A DNA stretch of 64,000 nt from Rutidosis leptorrhynchoides (Eukaryota > Streptophyta > Magnoliopsida > Asterales > Asteraceae). Location: the NCBI RefSeq assembly GCF_046630445.1, contig NC_092339.1, positions 77,957,501-78,021,500 of the forward strand. Reading direction: 5' to 3'. Each line of letters opens with the position of its first letter. Position 1 is the stretch's first letter. The notes under the pieces were generated by a model. The model saw only the letters and a list, made by a program, of their open reading frames with translations. It was not told the origin of the DNA and made no database searches. Made by a program: the position numbers and the translations under genes. Below, in pieces: positions 1 to 11,335 of the stretch.

Positions 1-2122
1 CGAGCATCAAAAATGGAATTTTCGTGGTGGTTTACGGTGATAAACAAAATAGAATCATAGCAGCAGACACTTGCAACCGGTAGTAACATCATTCACGACC
101 TCACTATCAACCTATTATTATCTTATTATTATCTTGTTCATCTCTATGTTACGTCATCGACATCGTACGTCATTATTATCACTCATATCAAAACCATCAT
201 CATTTTTCTTGATCATAATCACCATCATCAATCTGGTTCCATTTTCTATAATCCTCTCTTCAGCCTAACAGAAATGAGTTCCCGGCCCACTATCAAAACA
301 GTCCATCTTGCTCAGTCTATTAAAAACCCAATGTAAAGTCTATTAAAAAGGGAGCCCAATAGAAATAACTAGTTATCGGCCTAATAACTCCACGGCCCAA
401 TTATGATAACATAATCATAACAGCCCAAACTCCTTACCGTTTAATTGTATTGATTGGTTTCTTTTTCTTTAAACCGTTTCTTAAAAACACCAACATGTTG
501 ACAAAGCTTTACTATGACATGTACCCCTTTTCTCTAAATTAAACCTTATTTAACAACAAGTGGGAATTTGGTTTGGAAATTGTCGGCTAATCAAGCGCAT
601 ATATCACTCTATGTGTTTTAGTAATAATATAACAGTGAATTATAGTAGTAGTAACTTGATTGAGTTTAGATGCAAAATAGCAAGTGTTTATGTTTGTTGT
701 TCGAGAAAATAAGATATAAAGAGATCAAAACCGTATGCAGCAGCAGTACACCATCATCGTCATGTTTTATTGGTGGTTGAATGGTTGATTCGTGACATGC
801 AAGAAAGAAATAGAAAGCTTGCAAGTGATGGGTTTTGTTTTGTGGTTTAAACTCGAACAAGTTAAAAGGAATATTGCAGCAATAGTATTAGCTTGGGTTT
901 CGATGGTAGTTTACATAACTAGTAACAGTATAAGGTTCGAATATTGGTAAGACTATAACAGGTTTTATGGTTGTGGTGTTTGGTGATGATAATAAAAATA
1001 AAAATTAGAATTTGTAGCATACGATGATGGTGTTTTTCGAACGTGGAGTGGGTGGTGAAGGTTTTGATTTCATGAAGAAGGTTAGAGAGAGAGAGAGAGA
1101 GAGGAGAGATAGAGAGATTCGAGGTGGTTAACCGGAGGTGGTTTCTAGTAGTTTTCGAATAGAAATAGAAGAAGGAACGTAAATTAGCAATAGCAGTTTT
1201 ACAACGGTGATGGATGATGGCATTGTGGTGATGCAAAGGAAACAGAAAATTCGCGTGATAGCAATCAAGGGATCGGTTTATGTTGGTGGTGATGTGAGCT
1301 TCGATTCTGGGTTTACTACGAATCACGAGACATGAAACACAAGGTGGTGGTGATTGGTGAGGGTAGGTGACCGGTTTGAATGAAGGTTATAAATTCTCAA
1401 AAGTGGTATGATCAAATAAAAAGAATGATGGTGTTTGTTGCTATGTATGTGTGTTTTCCAATCGAATGCAAATGTGTACGTATATATAGAATGTGAATGA
1501 AAAAAAAAAAAAAAAAGGAAACAGTAGATGTAAATGATAAAGGAAAAACAGTATCCTAAGTCTTCATTCATTCAGTTCCACAAATTTAATATATTATACA
1601 AATAATAATAATATCTTAAACATAAGGAACGTGTGTAATTAAATACTTAGCAGCCTCCTCTTTAACTCTTGTGCCGACAGTTGTTACGGACTGCTAAATC
1701 GTATTCCGTTGTTAAATCAGTGGCGAATAAAAAGGTCTAAAAAAATCCCATATTTATAAATTAACTATATTTATTTATTTTGGTCATTATGGTACTCCCA
1801 ACCCAAAGTAAAATATAAAAAGTTTTAAAATTCAACAAATGGTTCGTAAATATATCTTTAATAAGCCTAAAATTTATAGAACTCATTTTCGAATCACCGT
1901 TTATTTTAAAATAATATCAGTTTGAATTTAACTTGCTTAATATCAATCAGAACATCAAACGAGTATTACAATCATTTAATATTTATTTTTAATATACTTT
2001 ATTTATATATATAGATATATTTTAAATAATAATTATTATGATATCCTATTTTTATTTTATTTTACATAATTAAATTTTAATAACAATAACATATAATATT
2101 TCAAATTATATTTTCAATTACC

Positions 2123-2131
<9 letters not shown>
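1..2131 (-). repeat. Direct repeat copy 1, remnant of the left (3') LTR of element E
   Basis: This non-coding stretch matches 21721-23873 with small differences. Copy 2 has about 45 extra bases near 23492-23540, and short indels lie near 115-140. Copy 1 runs through a TA/CA microsatellite into sequence that, once element A is removed, ends in an LTR terminus at 15473 followed by a polypurine tract. I therefore read it as part of the left LTR of an old minus-strand element that starts before the window. The open frames inside it (for example 919-1326 minus) are shortened or altered in copy 2, so I do not call them genes. A segmental duplication is the alternative. Confidence 0.6.

Positions 2132-2192
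<61 letters not shown>
2132..2192. repeat. (TA)n(CA)n microsatellite
   Basis: About 26 bases of TA repeats are followed by a short spacer and about 20 bases of CA repeats. The similarity between the two direct repeat copies ends here, and copy 2 has a much longer pure TA run at the same place. Confidence 0.9.
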
Positions 2193-2193
<1 letters not shown>

Positions 2194-2312
2194 TATCTAT
2201 TTACAATTAATTGTTCGTGAATCGTCGAAACAGATCGAAGGTAATATAATACATGAACATAGTTCCAAAATTTTCGAGACTCAACATTATAGACTTTGCT
2301 TATCGTATCAAA
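2193..2312 (-). repeat. Terminal part of the element E LTR, interrupted by element A
   Basis: This segment continues directly at 15416 if element A and one copy of its target duplication are removed. It resembles the start (on the minus strand) of other gypsy LTRs here, including a 'gttcgtgaatcg' motif that is also found near the end of the element A LTR. Confidence 0.6.
2308..2312. repeat. Target-site duplication of element A, left copy (TCAAA)
   Basis: The five bases tcaaa lie immediately before the LTR and are repeated exactly at 15411-15415. Confidence 0.95.
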
Positions 2313-5300
2313 TGAAATGTCCCGTTCTTATTGATTAAAAACGTTCCATATTAATTGATTTCGTTGCGAGATTTTGACCTCTATATGAGACGTTTTTCAA
2401 AGACTGCATTCATTTTTAAAACAAACCATAACCTTTATTTCATAAATAAAGGTTTAAAAAGCTTTACGTAGATTATCAAATAATGATAATCTAAAATATC
2501 CTGTTTACACACGACCATTACATAATGGTTTACAATACAAATATGTTACATCGAAATCAGTTTCTTGAATGCAGTTTTTACACAATATCATACAAACATG
2601 GACTCCAAATCTTGTCCTTATTTTAGTATGCAACAGCGGAAGCTCTTAATATTCACCTGAGAATAAACATGCTTTAAACGTCAACAAAAATGTTGGTGAG
2701 TTATAGGTTTAACCTATATATATCAAATCGTAACAATAGACCACAAGATTTCATATTTCAATACACATCCCATACATAGAGATAAAAATCATTCATATGG
2801 TGAACACCTGGTAACCGACATTAACAAGATGCATATATAAGAATATCCCCATCATTCCGGGACACCCTTCGGATATGATGTAAATTTCGAAGTACTAAAG
2901 CATCCGGTACTTTGGATGGGGTTTGTTAGGCTCAATAGATCTATCTTTAGGATTCGCGTCAATTAGGGTGTCTGTTCCCTAATTCTTAGATTACCAGACT
3001 TAATAAAAAGGGGCATATTCGATTTCGATAATTCAACCATAGAATGTAGTTTCACGTACTTGTGTCTATTTTGTAAATCATTTATAAAACCTGCATGTAT
3101 TCTCATCCCAAAAATATTAGATTTTAAAAGTGGGACTATAACTCACTTTCACAGATTTTTTACTTCGTCGAGAAGTAAGACTTGGCCACTGTTGATTCAC
3201 GAATCTATAACAATATATACATATATATTAAAGTATGTTCAAAATATATATACAACACTTTTAATATATTTTGATGTTTTAAGTTTATTAAGTCAGCTGT
3301 CCTCGTTAGTAACCTACAACTAGTTGTCCACAGTTAGATGTACAGAAATAAATCGATAAATATTATCTTGAATCAATCCACGACCCAGTGTATACGTATC
3401 TCAGTATTGATCACAACTCAAACTATATATATTTTGGAATCAACCTCAACCCTGTATAGCTAACTCCAACATTCACATATAGAGTGTCTATGGTTGTTCC
3501 GAAATATATATAGATGTGTCGACATTATAGGTCGAAACATTGTATACGTGTCTATGGTATCTCAAGATTACATAATATACAATACAAGTTGATTAAGTTA
3601 TGGTTGGAATAGATTTGTTACCAATTTTCACGTAGCTAAAATGAGAAAAATTATACAATCTTGTTTTACCCATAACTTCTTCATTTTAAATCCGTTTTGA
3701 GTGAATCAAATTGCTATGGTTTCATATTGAACTATATTTTATGAATCTAAACAGAAAAAGTATAGGTTTATAGTCGGAAAAATAAGTTACAAGTCTTTTT
3801 TGTAAAGGTAGTCATTTCAGTCGAAAGAACGACGTCTAGATGACCATTTTAGAAAACATACTTCCACTTTGAGTTTAACCATAATTTTTGGATATAGTTT
3901 CATGTTCATAATAAAAATCATTTTCTCAGAATAACAACTTTTAAATCAAAGTTTATCATAGTTTTTAATTAACTAACCCAAAACAGCCCGCGGTGTTACT
4001 ACGACGGCGTAAATCCGGTTTTACGGTGTTTTTCGTGTTTCCGGGTTTTAAATCATTAAGTTAGCATATCATATAGATATAGAACATGTGTTTAGTTAAT
4101 TTTAAAAGTCAAGTTAGAAGGATTAACTTTTGTTTGCGAACAAGTTTAGAATTAACTAAACTATGTTCTAGTGATTACGAGTTTAAACCTTCGAATAAGA
4201 TAGTTTTATATATATGAATTGAATGATATTATGAACATCATTACTACCTAAAGTTTAGTAGGTAAACCTACTGGAAGTGACAAGAAATGATCTAGCTTTA
4301 AAGGATCTTGGATGGCTTGAAAGTTCTTGAAGTAGGATCATGACACAAAAACAAGTTCAAGTAAGATTTTTACTCGAATTAAGATAGTTTATAGTTATAG
4401 AAATTGAATCAAAGTTTGAATATGAATATTACCTTGAATAAGAAAGATAACCTACTGTATATAACAAAGGTTTCTTGATCTTAGATGATTACTTGGAATG
4501 GATTAGAAAGCTTGGAAGTAAATTAGTAAACTTGAAGGGATTTTTGAAGTGTTCTTGAAGTGTTCTTCCTATGATGATTATAGCTTGATTCTTGAAGTGA
4601 TTTTTGATGAATATGATGATTAACTACTGGAAAAATACGTTCATAATAGTGTGGGTGTGTTGAGAGAGAATTAGAAAGAGAATTGGAAGTGAAATGGAGT
4701 GAATGATGAGTGGTAATTGGTGAGTGGTGAGTGGGGTTAAAAGGAGTTCTAGTTAGTTGACTAGCTCATGGTAGAAGTTAAAATTGATTAGTCATACATG
4801 ACATAATCAAGAGTGGAATCCCATGCTAGTTCCTATTGGTATATACCCATAGTAAGTACGTTTTGAAGCTGTGTATAATACGGGTAAGAATACGACTAGA
4901 ATTCTTGATGCAAGAAAAGAATGGGAAAGTAACTGTAACCATTTTCATTAAGTATGAGTGTTTTGATATATGTCTTGAAGTCTTCCAAAAGTATTTTAAT
5001 ACATCTAAATACACTACATGTATATACATTTTAACTGAGTCGTTAAGTCATCGTTAGTCGTTACATGTAAGTGTTGTTTTGAAACCTTTAAGTTAACGAT
5101 CTCAATTAATGTTGTTAACCCATTATTTATTATATCTAATGAGATGTTAAATTATTATATTATCATGATATTATGATATCTTAATATATCTTAATATGAT
5201 ATATATACATTTAAATGTCGTTACAACGATAATCGTTACATATATGTCTCGTTTCGAAATCCTTAAGTTAGTAGTCTTGTTTATATGTATATAACTCATT

Positions 5301-5563
5301 GTTAATATACTTATGGAGATAATTACTTATCATAATCTCATGTTAACCATATGTATATCCATATATATATCGTCATGTCGTTTTTAAAAGTTTTAACGTT
5401 CGTGAATCGCCGGTCAACTTGGGTGGTCAATTGTCTATATGAAACATATTTCAATTAATCAAGTCTTAACAAGTTTGATTGCTTAACATGTTGGAAACAT
5501 TTAATCATGTGAATATCAATCTCAGTTAATATATATAAACATGGAAAAGTTCGGGTCACTACA
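2313..5563 (-). repeat. Element A 3' LTR
   Basis: Read on the minus strand it begins TGTAGTGACCCGAA and ends GGACATTTCA, the TG...CA form expected of LTRs. It aligns without gaps to 12160-15410. Short open frames inside it (3060-3323 plus, 4826-5029 minus) recur in the other LTR only because the LTRs are duplicates. Confidence 0.95.
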
Positions 5564-5575
5564 GTACCTACCCGT
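5564..5575 (-). other. Polypurine tract of element A
   Basis: On the minus strand the purine-rich ACGGGTAGGTAC abuts the 3' LTR. It is the expected primer site for plus-strand DNA synthesis. The same sequence recurs at 10310-10325 inside the element. Confidence 0.8.
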
Positions 5576-5598
5576 TAAATAAATTTCGTCCCGAAATT

Positions 5599-8500
5599 TT
5601 AAGCTGTTGAAGGTGTTGACGAATCTTCTGGAAATAGATGCGGGTATTTCTTCTTCATCTGATCTTCACGCTCCCAGGTGAACTCGGGTCCTCTACGAGC
5701 ATTCCATCGAACCTTAACAATTGGTATCTTGTTTTGCTTAAGTCTTTTAACCCCACGATCCATTATTTCGACGGGTTCTTCGATGAATTGAAGTTTTTCG
5801 TTGATTTGGATTTCATCTAACGGAATAGTGAGATCTTCTTTAGCAAAACATTTCTTCAAATTCGAGACGTGGAAAGTGTTATGTACAGTCGCGAGTTGTT
5901 GAGGTAACTCAAGTCGGTAAGCTACTGGTCCGACACGATCAATAATCTTGAATGGTCTAATATACCTTGGATTTAATTTCCCTCGTTTACCAAATCGAAC
6001 AACGCCTTTCCAAGGTGCAACTTTAAGCATGACCATCTCTCCAATTTCAAATTCTATATCTTTTCTTTTAATGTCAGCGTAGCTCTTTTGTCGACTTTGG
6101 GCGGTTTTCAACCGTTGTTGAATTTGGATGATCTTCTCGGTAGTTTCTTGTATAATCTCCGGACCCGTAATCTGTCTATCCCCCACTTCACTCCAAAAAA
6201 TCGGAGACCTGCACTTTCTACCATAAAGTGCTTCAAACGGCGCCATCTCAATGCTTGAATGGTAGCTGTTGTTGTAGGAAAATTCTGCTAACGGTAGATG
6301 TCGATCCCAACTGTTTCTGAAATCAATAACATATGCTCGTAGCATGTCTTCAAGCGTTTGTATCGTCCTTTCGTTCTGCCCATCAGTTTGTGGATGATAG
6401 GCAGTACTCATGTCTAGACGAGTTCCTAATGCTTGCTGTAATGTCTGCCAGAATCTTGAAATAAATCTGCCATCCCTATCAGAGATAATAGAGATTGGTA
6501 TTCCATGTCTGGAGACGACTTCCTTCAAATACAGTCGTGCTAACTTCTCCATCTTGTCATCTTCTCTTATTGGCAGGAAGTGTACTGATTTGGTGAGACG
6601 ATCAACTATTACCCAAATAGTATCAAAACTACTTGCAGTCCTTGGCAATTTAGTGATGAAATCCATGGTAATGTTTTCCCATTTCCATTCTGGGATTTCG
6701 GGTTGTTGAAGTAGACCTGATGGTTTCTGATGCTCAGCTTTGACCTTAGAACACGTCAAACATTCTCCTACGTATTTAGCAACATCGGCTTTCATACCCA
6801 GCCACCAAAAATGTTTCTTGAGATCCTTGTACATCTTCCCCGTTCCAGGATGTATTGAGTATCTGGTTTTATGAGCTTCTCTGAGTACCATTTCTCTCAT
6901 ATCTCGAAATTTTGGTACCCAAATCCTTTCAGCCCTATACCGGGTTCCGTCTTCCCGAATATTAAGATGCTTCTCCGATCCCTTGGGTATTTCATCCTTT
7001 AAATTTCCTTCTTTTAAAACTCCTTGTTGCGCCTCCTTTATTTGAGTAGTAAGGTTATTGTGAATCATTATATTCATAGATTTTACTCGAATGGGTTCTC
7101 TGTCCTTCCTGTTCAAGGCATCGGCTACCACATTTGCCTTCCCCGGGTGGTAACGAATCTCAAAGTCGTAATCATTCAACAATTCAATCCACCTACGCTG
7201 CCTCATATTCAGTTGTTTCTGATTAAATATGTGTTGAAGACTTTTGTGGTCGGTATATATAATACTTTTGACCCCATATAAGTAGTGCTTCCAAGTCTTT
7301 AATGCAAAAACAACCGCGCCTAATTCCAAATCATGCGTCGTATAATTTTGCTCGTGAATCTTCAATTGTCTATACGCATAAGCAATCACCTTCGTTCGTT
7401 GCATTAATACACAACCGAGACCTTGCTTTGATGCGTCACAATAAATCACAAAATCATCATTCCCTTCAGGAAATGACAATATAGGTGCCGTAGTTAGCTT
7501 TTTCTTCAATAACTGAAACGCTTTCTCTTGTTCATCCTTCCATTCAAATTTCTTCCCTTTATGCGTTAATGCAGTCAAGGGTTTTGCTATTCTGGAAAAG
7601 TCTTGGATGAACCTTCTGTAGTAACCAGCTAGTCCTAAAAACTGGCGTATGTGTTTCGGAGTTTTCGGGGTTTCCCACTTTTCAACAGTTTCTATCTTTG
7701 CCGGATCCACCTTAATACCTTCTTTGTTTACTATGTGACCGAGGAATTGAACTTCTTCCAACCAAAATGCACACTTTGAAAACTTAGCGTACAATTCTTC
7801 CTTCCTCAATACTTCTAACACCTTTCTCAAATGTTCACCGTGTTCTTGGTCCTTCTTTGAGTAAATAAGTATGTCATCAATGAAAACAATGACAAACTTG
7901 TCAAGGTATGGTCCACACACTCGGTTCATAAGGTCCATGAACACAGCTGGTGCATTAGTTAAACCAAACGGCATGACCATAAACTCGTAATGACCGTAAC
8001 GTGTTCTGAAAGCAGTCTTTGGAATATCATCTTCTTTCACCCGCATTTGATGATAACCGGAACGTAAGTCAATCTTTGAATAAACAGACGAGCCTTGTAG
8101 TTGATCAAATAAGTCGTCGATTCTCGGTAGTGGGTAGCGGTTCTTGATGGTAAGTTTGTTCAACTCTCGGTAGTCGATACACAACCTGAATGTACCATCT
8201 TTCTTCTTGACAAACAAAACAGGAGCTCCCCACGGTGATGTGCTTGGTCGAATGAAACCATGCTCTAAAAGTTCTTGTAATTGGCTTTGCAGTTCTTTCA
8301 TCTCGCTGGGTGCGAGTCTGTAAGGAGCACGAGCTATTGGTGCAGCTCCTGGTACAAGATCTATTTGAAATTCAACGGATCGATGTGGGGGTAATCCCGG
8401 TAATTCTTTCGGAAATACATCGGGAAATTCTTTTGCAATGGGAACATCATTGATGCTCTTTTCTTCAGTTTGAACTTTTTCGATGTGTGCTAGAACAGCA

Positions 8501-8649
8501 TAGCAACCTTTTCTTATTAGTTTTTGTGCCTTCAAATTACTAATAAGATGTAGCTTCGTGTTGCCCTTTTCTCCGTACACCATTAAGGGTTTTCCTTTTT
8601 CTCGTATAATGCGAATTGCATTTTTGTAACAAACGATCTCTGCTTTCAC
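5599..8649 (-). CDS. pol: Element A pol: reverse transcriptase, RNase H, integrase, chromodomain
   Basis: The 1,016-residue frame copies element RNA into DNA and inserts it. Reverse transcriptase lies at about residues 130-310, with the conserved [13 protein letters not shown] block and the catalytic FIDD motif near residue 258. RNase H follows with YCDAS near 405 and YTDHKSL near 470. The integrase has an H-H-C-C zinc-binding region near 590-640, and the D, D, E catalytic residues in [15 protein letters not shown] and [16 protein letters not shown]-type region follows, then a chromodomain-like end ([17 protein letters not shown]) typical of Tekay/Del chromoviruses and thought to guide insertion to heterochromatin. 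All visible catalytic residues are intact. The frame is open to the gag-protease part except for the TAA at 8650-8652, so the first codon here (GTG) is not a true start. Confidence 0.95.
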   Translation of the reverse strand: MKAEIVCYKNAIRIIREKGKPLMVYGEKGNTKLHLISNLKAQKLIRKGCYAVLAHIEKVQTEEKSINDVPIAKEFPDVFPKELPGLPPHRSVEFQIDLVPGAAPIARAPYRLAPSEMKELQSQLQELLEHGFIRPSTSPWGAPVLFVKKKDGTFRLCIDYRELNKLTIKNRYPLPRIDDLFDQLQGSSVYSKIDLRSGYHQMRVKEDDIPKTAFRTRYGHYEFMVMPFGLTNAPAVFMDLMNRVCGPYLDKFVIVFIDDILIYSKKDQEHGEHLRKVLEVLRKEELYAKFSKCAFWLEEVQFLGHIVNKEGIKVDPAKIETVEKWETPKTPKHIRQFLGLAGYYRRFIQDFSRIAKPLTALTHKGKKFEWKDEQEKAFQLLKKKLTTAPILSFPEGNDDFVIYCDASKQGLGCVLMQRTKVIAYAYRQLKIHEQNYTTHDLELGAVVFALKTWKHYLYGVKSIIYTDHKSLQHIFNQKQLNMRQRRWIELLNDYDFEIRYHPGKANVVADALNRKDREPIRVKSMNIMIHNNLTTQIKEAQQGVLKEGNLKDEIPKGSEKHLNIREDGTRYRAERIWVPKFRDMREMVLREAHKTRYSIHPGTGKMYKDLKKHFWWLGMKADVAKYVGECLTCSKVKAEHQKPSGLLQQPEIPEWKWENITMDFITKLPRTASSFDTIWVIVDRLTKSVHFLPIREDDKMEKLARLYLKEVVSRHGIPISIISDRDGRFISRFWQTLQQALGTRLDMSTAYHPQTDGQNERTIQTLEDMLRAYVIDFRNSWDRHLPLAEFSYNNSYHSSIEMAPFEALYGRKCRSPIFWSEVGDRQITGPEIIQETTEKIIQIQQRLKTAQSRQKSYADIKRKDIEFEIGEMVMLKVAPWKGVVRFGKRGKLNPRYIRPFKIIDRVGPVAYRLELPQQLATVHNTFHVSNLKKCFAKEDLTIPLDEIQINEKLQFIEEPVEIMDRGVKRLKQNKIPIVKVRWNARRGPEFTWEREDQMKKKYPHLFPEDSSTPSTA

Positions 8650-9314
8650 TTATTTCAACCAGTCCATACCGATTATCACATCAAAACTCCCTAACTCTAC
8701 TGGTATCAAGTCAATCTTAAATGTTTCGCTAACCAGTTTAATTTCTCGATTCCGACATATATTATCTGCTGAAATTAATTTACCATTTGCTAATTCGAGT
8801 AAAAATTTACTATCCAAAGGCGTCAATGGACAACTTAATTTAGCACAAAAATCTCTACTCATATAGCTTCTATCCGCACCCGAATCAAATAAAACGTAAG
8901 CAGATTTATTATCAATAAGAAACGTACCCGTAACAAGCTCCGGGTCTTCCTGTGCCTCTGCCGCATTAATATTGAAAACTCTTCCACGGCCTTGTCCATT
9001 CGTGTTCTCCTGGTTCGGGCAATTTCTAATAATGTGGCCCGGTTTTCCACATTTATAACAAACTACATTGGCATAACTTGCTCCGACACTACTTGCTCCG
9101 CCATTACTCGTTCCGACACCATTTGTTCCTTTCGTTCTATTAACCCCTGGTCCGTAGACCTCACACTTCGCCGCGCTATGACCATTTCTTTTATACTTGT
9201 TGCAAAATTTGGTGCAGAACCCCGGGTGATACTTTTCACACCTTTGGCATAGCTGCTTCTGATTGTTGTTGTTGTTGCGGTTATTATTGTTGTTGGGATG
9301 ATTGTTGTATTTGC

Positions 9315-9351
<37 letters not shown>

Positions 9352-9834
9352 GGGCCATTTGTTGTAGTTGCGATTGTTGGGATAATTGTTGCGATTATTG
9401 TTGTAATTGCTGTTGTTGTTGTATTGGTGATTCTTATCACCGTTTTCCTCCCACTTTCTTTTGACTTGCTTCACATTGGCCTCTTCAGCAGTCTGTTCTT
9501 TAATTCTTTCTTCAATCTGGTTCACTAGTTTGTGAGCCATTCTACATGCCTGTTGTATGGAGGCGGGCTCGTGTGAACTTATATCTTCTTGGATTCTTTC
9601 CGGTAATCCTTTCACAAACGCGTCGATCTTCTCTTCCTCATCTTCGAATGCTCCCGGACACAATAGGCACAATTCTGTGAATCGTCTTTTGTACGTGGTA
9701 ATATCAAATCCTTGGGTTCGTAACCCTCTAAGTTCTGTCTTGAGCTTATTGACCTCGATTCTGGGACGGTACTTCTCGTTCATCAAGTGCTTGAATGCTG
9801 ACCACGGTAGTGCGTACGGATCGTCTTGTCCCAC
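8650..9834 (-). CDS. gag-pro: Element A gag C-terminal part and aspartic protease
   Basis: The frame holds the second half of the capsid-like gag region (with a retrotransposon-gag pattern near residues 10-110), a very Asn-rich stretch at about 137-195, a CX2CX4HX4C zinc knuckle (CYKCGKPGHIIRNC) near residue 258, and a retropepsin-type protease with the DSGA catalytic motif near 315 and IIGMDWL near its end. Gag packages element RNA; the protease cuts the polyprotein. The frame is in phase with the gag start upstream and with pol downstream, and is bounded by in-frame TAA codons at 9910-9912 and 8650-8652. This looks like one gag-pol polyprotein gene with two nonsense changes. The first methionine here is internal. 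Confidence 0.9.
9265..9425. repeat. Coding (AAC)n trinucleotide repeat in gag
   Basis: On the plus strand this is an impure (GTT)n run. On the coding strand it gives a low-complexity Asn-rich linker just before the zinc knuckle. Confidence 0.85.
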
Positions 9835-9909
9835 TTGCTCTAGATAGGTATTCCACCATGTTAACGCAGAACCTGTGAAGGTATGCGTAGCGTACTTTAC
9901 TTTGTCCTC

Positions 9910-10173
9910 TTAAGTACACTTACTTATGGCAAACACCGATTCGACCTTCTCGGTCCACCGTTTCAATCCGATCGGTCCTTCGGTTCCATCAAATTCCAAA
10001 GGTTTGCAGGCAGTGAATTCTTTGTAGGTGCATCCTACACGATTTCCTGTACTGCTAGATCCAAGGTTATTGTTGGTATGTAGCGCAGCCTGTACTGCGG
10101 CTATGTTTGAAGCTAGAAAAGTACGGAATTCCTCTTCATTCATATTCACGGTGTGTCGAGTAGTCGGTGCCAT
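9910..10173 (-). CDS. gag: Element A gag N-terminal part
   Basis: I place the start at the ATG at 10173, which gives a protein beginning MAPTTRHTVNMNEEEF. The open frame extends 16 codons further upstream, but element B gag has a matching start (MPPRES). The segment contains the gag N-terminal pattern (EFDGTEGPIGLKRWTEKVESVF) shared with element B, cut by a TAA at 9910-9912. The reading frame then continues in phase into 8650-9834. The product alone would be an 87-residue gag fragment. Confidence 0.85.
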   Translation of the reverse strand: MAPTTRHTVNMNEEEFRTFLASNIAAVQAALHTNNNLGSSSTGNRVGCTYKEFTACKPLEFDGTEGPIGLKRWTEKVESVFAISKCT

Positions 10174-10309
10174 TTCCTTCAAAATAGTCAAATGGAACAA
10201 GTTAATCATACAGAATATCAAGAGTAGTTAATAGTATTTCGTAGCATAATATGAACTTATTTATAAAAGCTTTTTCTTCATATTAGCGTTTTATAAGTTT
10301 AAATTCGGG

Positions 10310-10325
10310 TAGTACCTACCCGTTA
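10310..10325 (-). other. Second polypurine-tract-like motif inside element A
   Basis: The 16 bases agtacctacccgttaa match exactly the sequence spanning the junction of the 3' LTR and polypurine tract at 5562-5577. The motif lies between the F-box ORF and gag. Confidence 0.7.
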
Positions 10326-10514
10326 AGTTCATACTTAGTAGCTAATATACAATTCAACTACTACAATTCTATATGAAAAACTGATTATAATAATATTTCG
10401 CGTTCAAACTTTTATACAATATTTTACAAACTTACAATACCGCTTATTTTACATAAAGCATGAAATATAGCACACAATAACTTTGATACAAGATAGTTGT
10501 GAAGATAATTCTAG
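10326..10514. other. Non-coding spacer between gag and the F-box ORF of element A
   Basis: This is AT-rich sequence downstream of the F-box stop codon on the minus strand. I see no ORF or clear signal in it. Confidence 0.6.
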
Positions 10515-11198
10515 CTAGTACACAAGTCGTTCAGCAAAGGCAATAAAGACACGTAATTCATATGTCCAGAAACAAGTCATGCATTCTGGTTTTACTAGGA
10601 CTACTTCCCATCCTTGGTCTTGTGGAACATAACCGTTATGGCAGTTGATAAGACAGCGTGTTGTAACGTCGTCAAAGGGACGAGGGTTACGTAATGTCCA
10701 ACAGTCCCGTAACAATCTAAAAACCTCATTTCTTACCCCAATTACCGACTCCGTCACTTGTGGGAACGTTTTGTTTAATAGTTGTAGCCCGATGTTCTTG
10801 TTCTCACTTTGGTGAGAAGCAAACATTACTAACCCGTAAGCATAACATGCTTCTTTATGTTGCATGTTAGCCGCTTTTTCTAAATCACGAAGTCCAATAT
10901 TCGGATATATTGAGTCAAAATAATTTCTAAACCCATTGCGTAAAATAGCATTTGGGTTCCCCGCAATATATGCGTCAAAGTAAACACATCGTAACTTATG
11001 GATTTTCCAATGTGATATCCCCCATCTTTCAAACGAAAGCCTTTTATAAATCAAGGCATTCTTGGAACGTTCTTTGAATGTCTTACAAACTGATCTCGCC
11101 TTAAATAGTTGTGCCGAAGAATTCTGACCGACTCTAGACAAGATTTCATCAATCATGTCTCCGGGTAGGTCTCTTAAAATATTGGGTTGTCTATCCAT
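10515..11198 (-). CDS. F-box protein ORF carried by element A
   Basis: This 227-residue frame starts at an ATG (MDRQPNILRDLPGDMIDEIL) and is uninterrupted. Residues about 7-50 fit an F-box: LPGDMIDEILSRV, a conserved RSVCKTF, and a closing IYKRLSFERWG. F-box domains normally bind Skp1 in SCF ubiquitin ligases. Residues about 105-150 (LEKAANMQHKEACYAYGLVMF and the following LQLLNKTF) resemble a Sel1-like repeat pair, as in the plant F-box family that includes At2g35280-like proteins. The C-terminal 60 residues hold several Cys and His but no motif I can name. It is in the same orientation as gag, 341 bp upstream of the gag start, and follows the acidic ORF. No stop or frameshift is seen, although gag-pol of the same element has two stops. 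Capture of a host gene is the simplest origin. Confidence 0.8.
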   Translation of the reverse strand: MDRQPNILRDLPGDMIDEILSRVGQNSSAQLFKARSVCKTFKERSKNALIYKRLSFERWGISHWKIHKLRCVYFDAYIAGNPNAILRNGFRNYFDSIYPNIGLRDLEKAANMQHKEACYAYGLVMFASHQSENKNIGLQLLNKTFPQVTESVIGVRNEVFRLLRDCWTLRNPRPFDDVTTRCLINCHNGYVPQDQGWEVVLVKPECMTCFWTYELRVFIAFAERLVY

Positions 11199-11335
11199 TT
11201 TGTGTTTTTATACTGTAAAATAGAACAAGAGTTAGATTCATAAAAAAATACTTATTAATACAAGCAATTTTTACATATATCATAAAGCATAAGCACACTA
11301 TATTACATATATTACACCACACGAATACAACTATC

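Noticed and set aside
919..1571. Two minus-strand ORFs (135 and 82 codons) that could be a gene in the direct repeat
   Set aside because: In copy 2 the first is shortened to 80 codons and the second is not open. The composition is typical of non-coding LTR sequence.
3060..3323. 87-codon plus-strand ORF also present at 12907-13170
   Set aside because: It is kept in both copies only because the LTRs are recent duplicates. It has no domain and lies antisense in non-coding LTR sequence.
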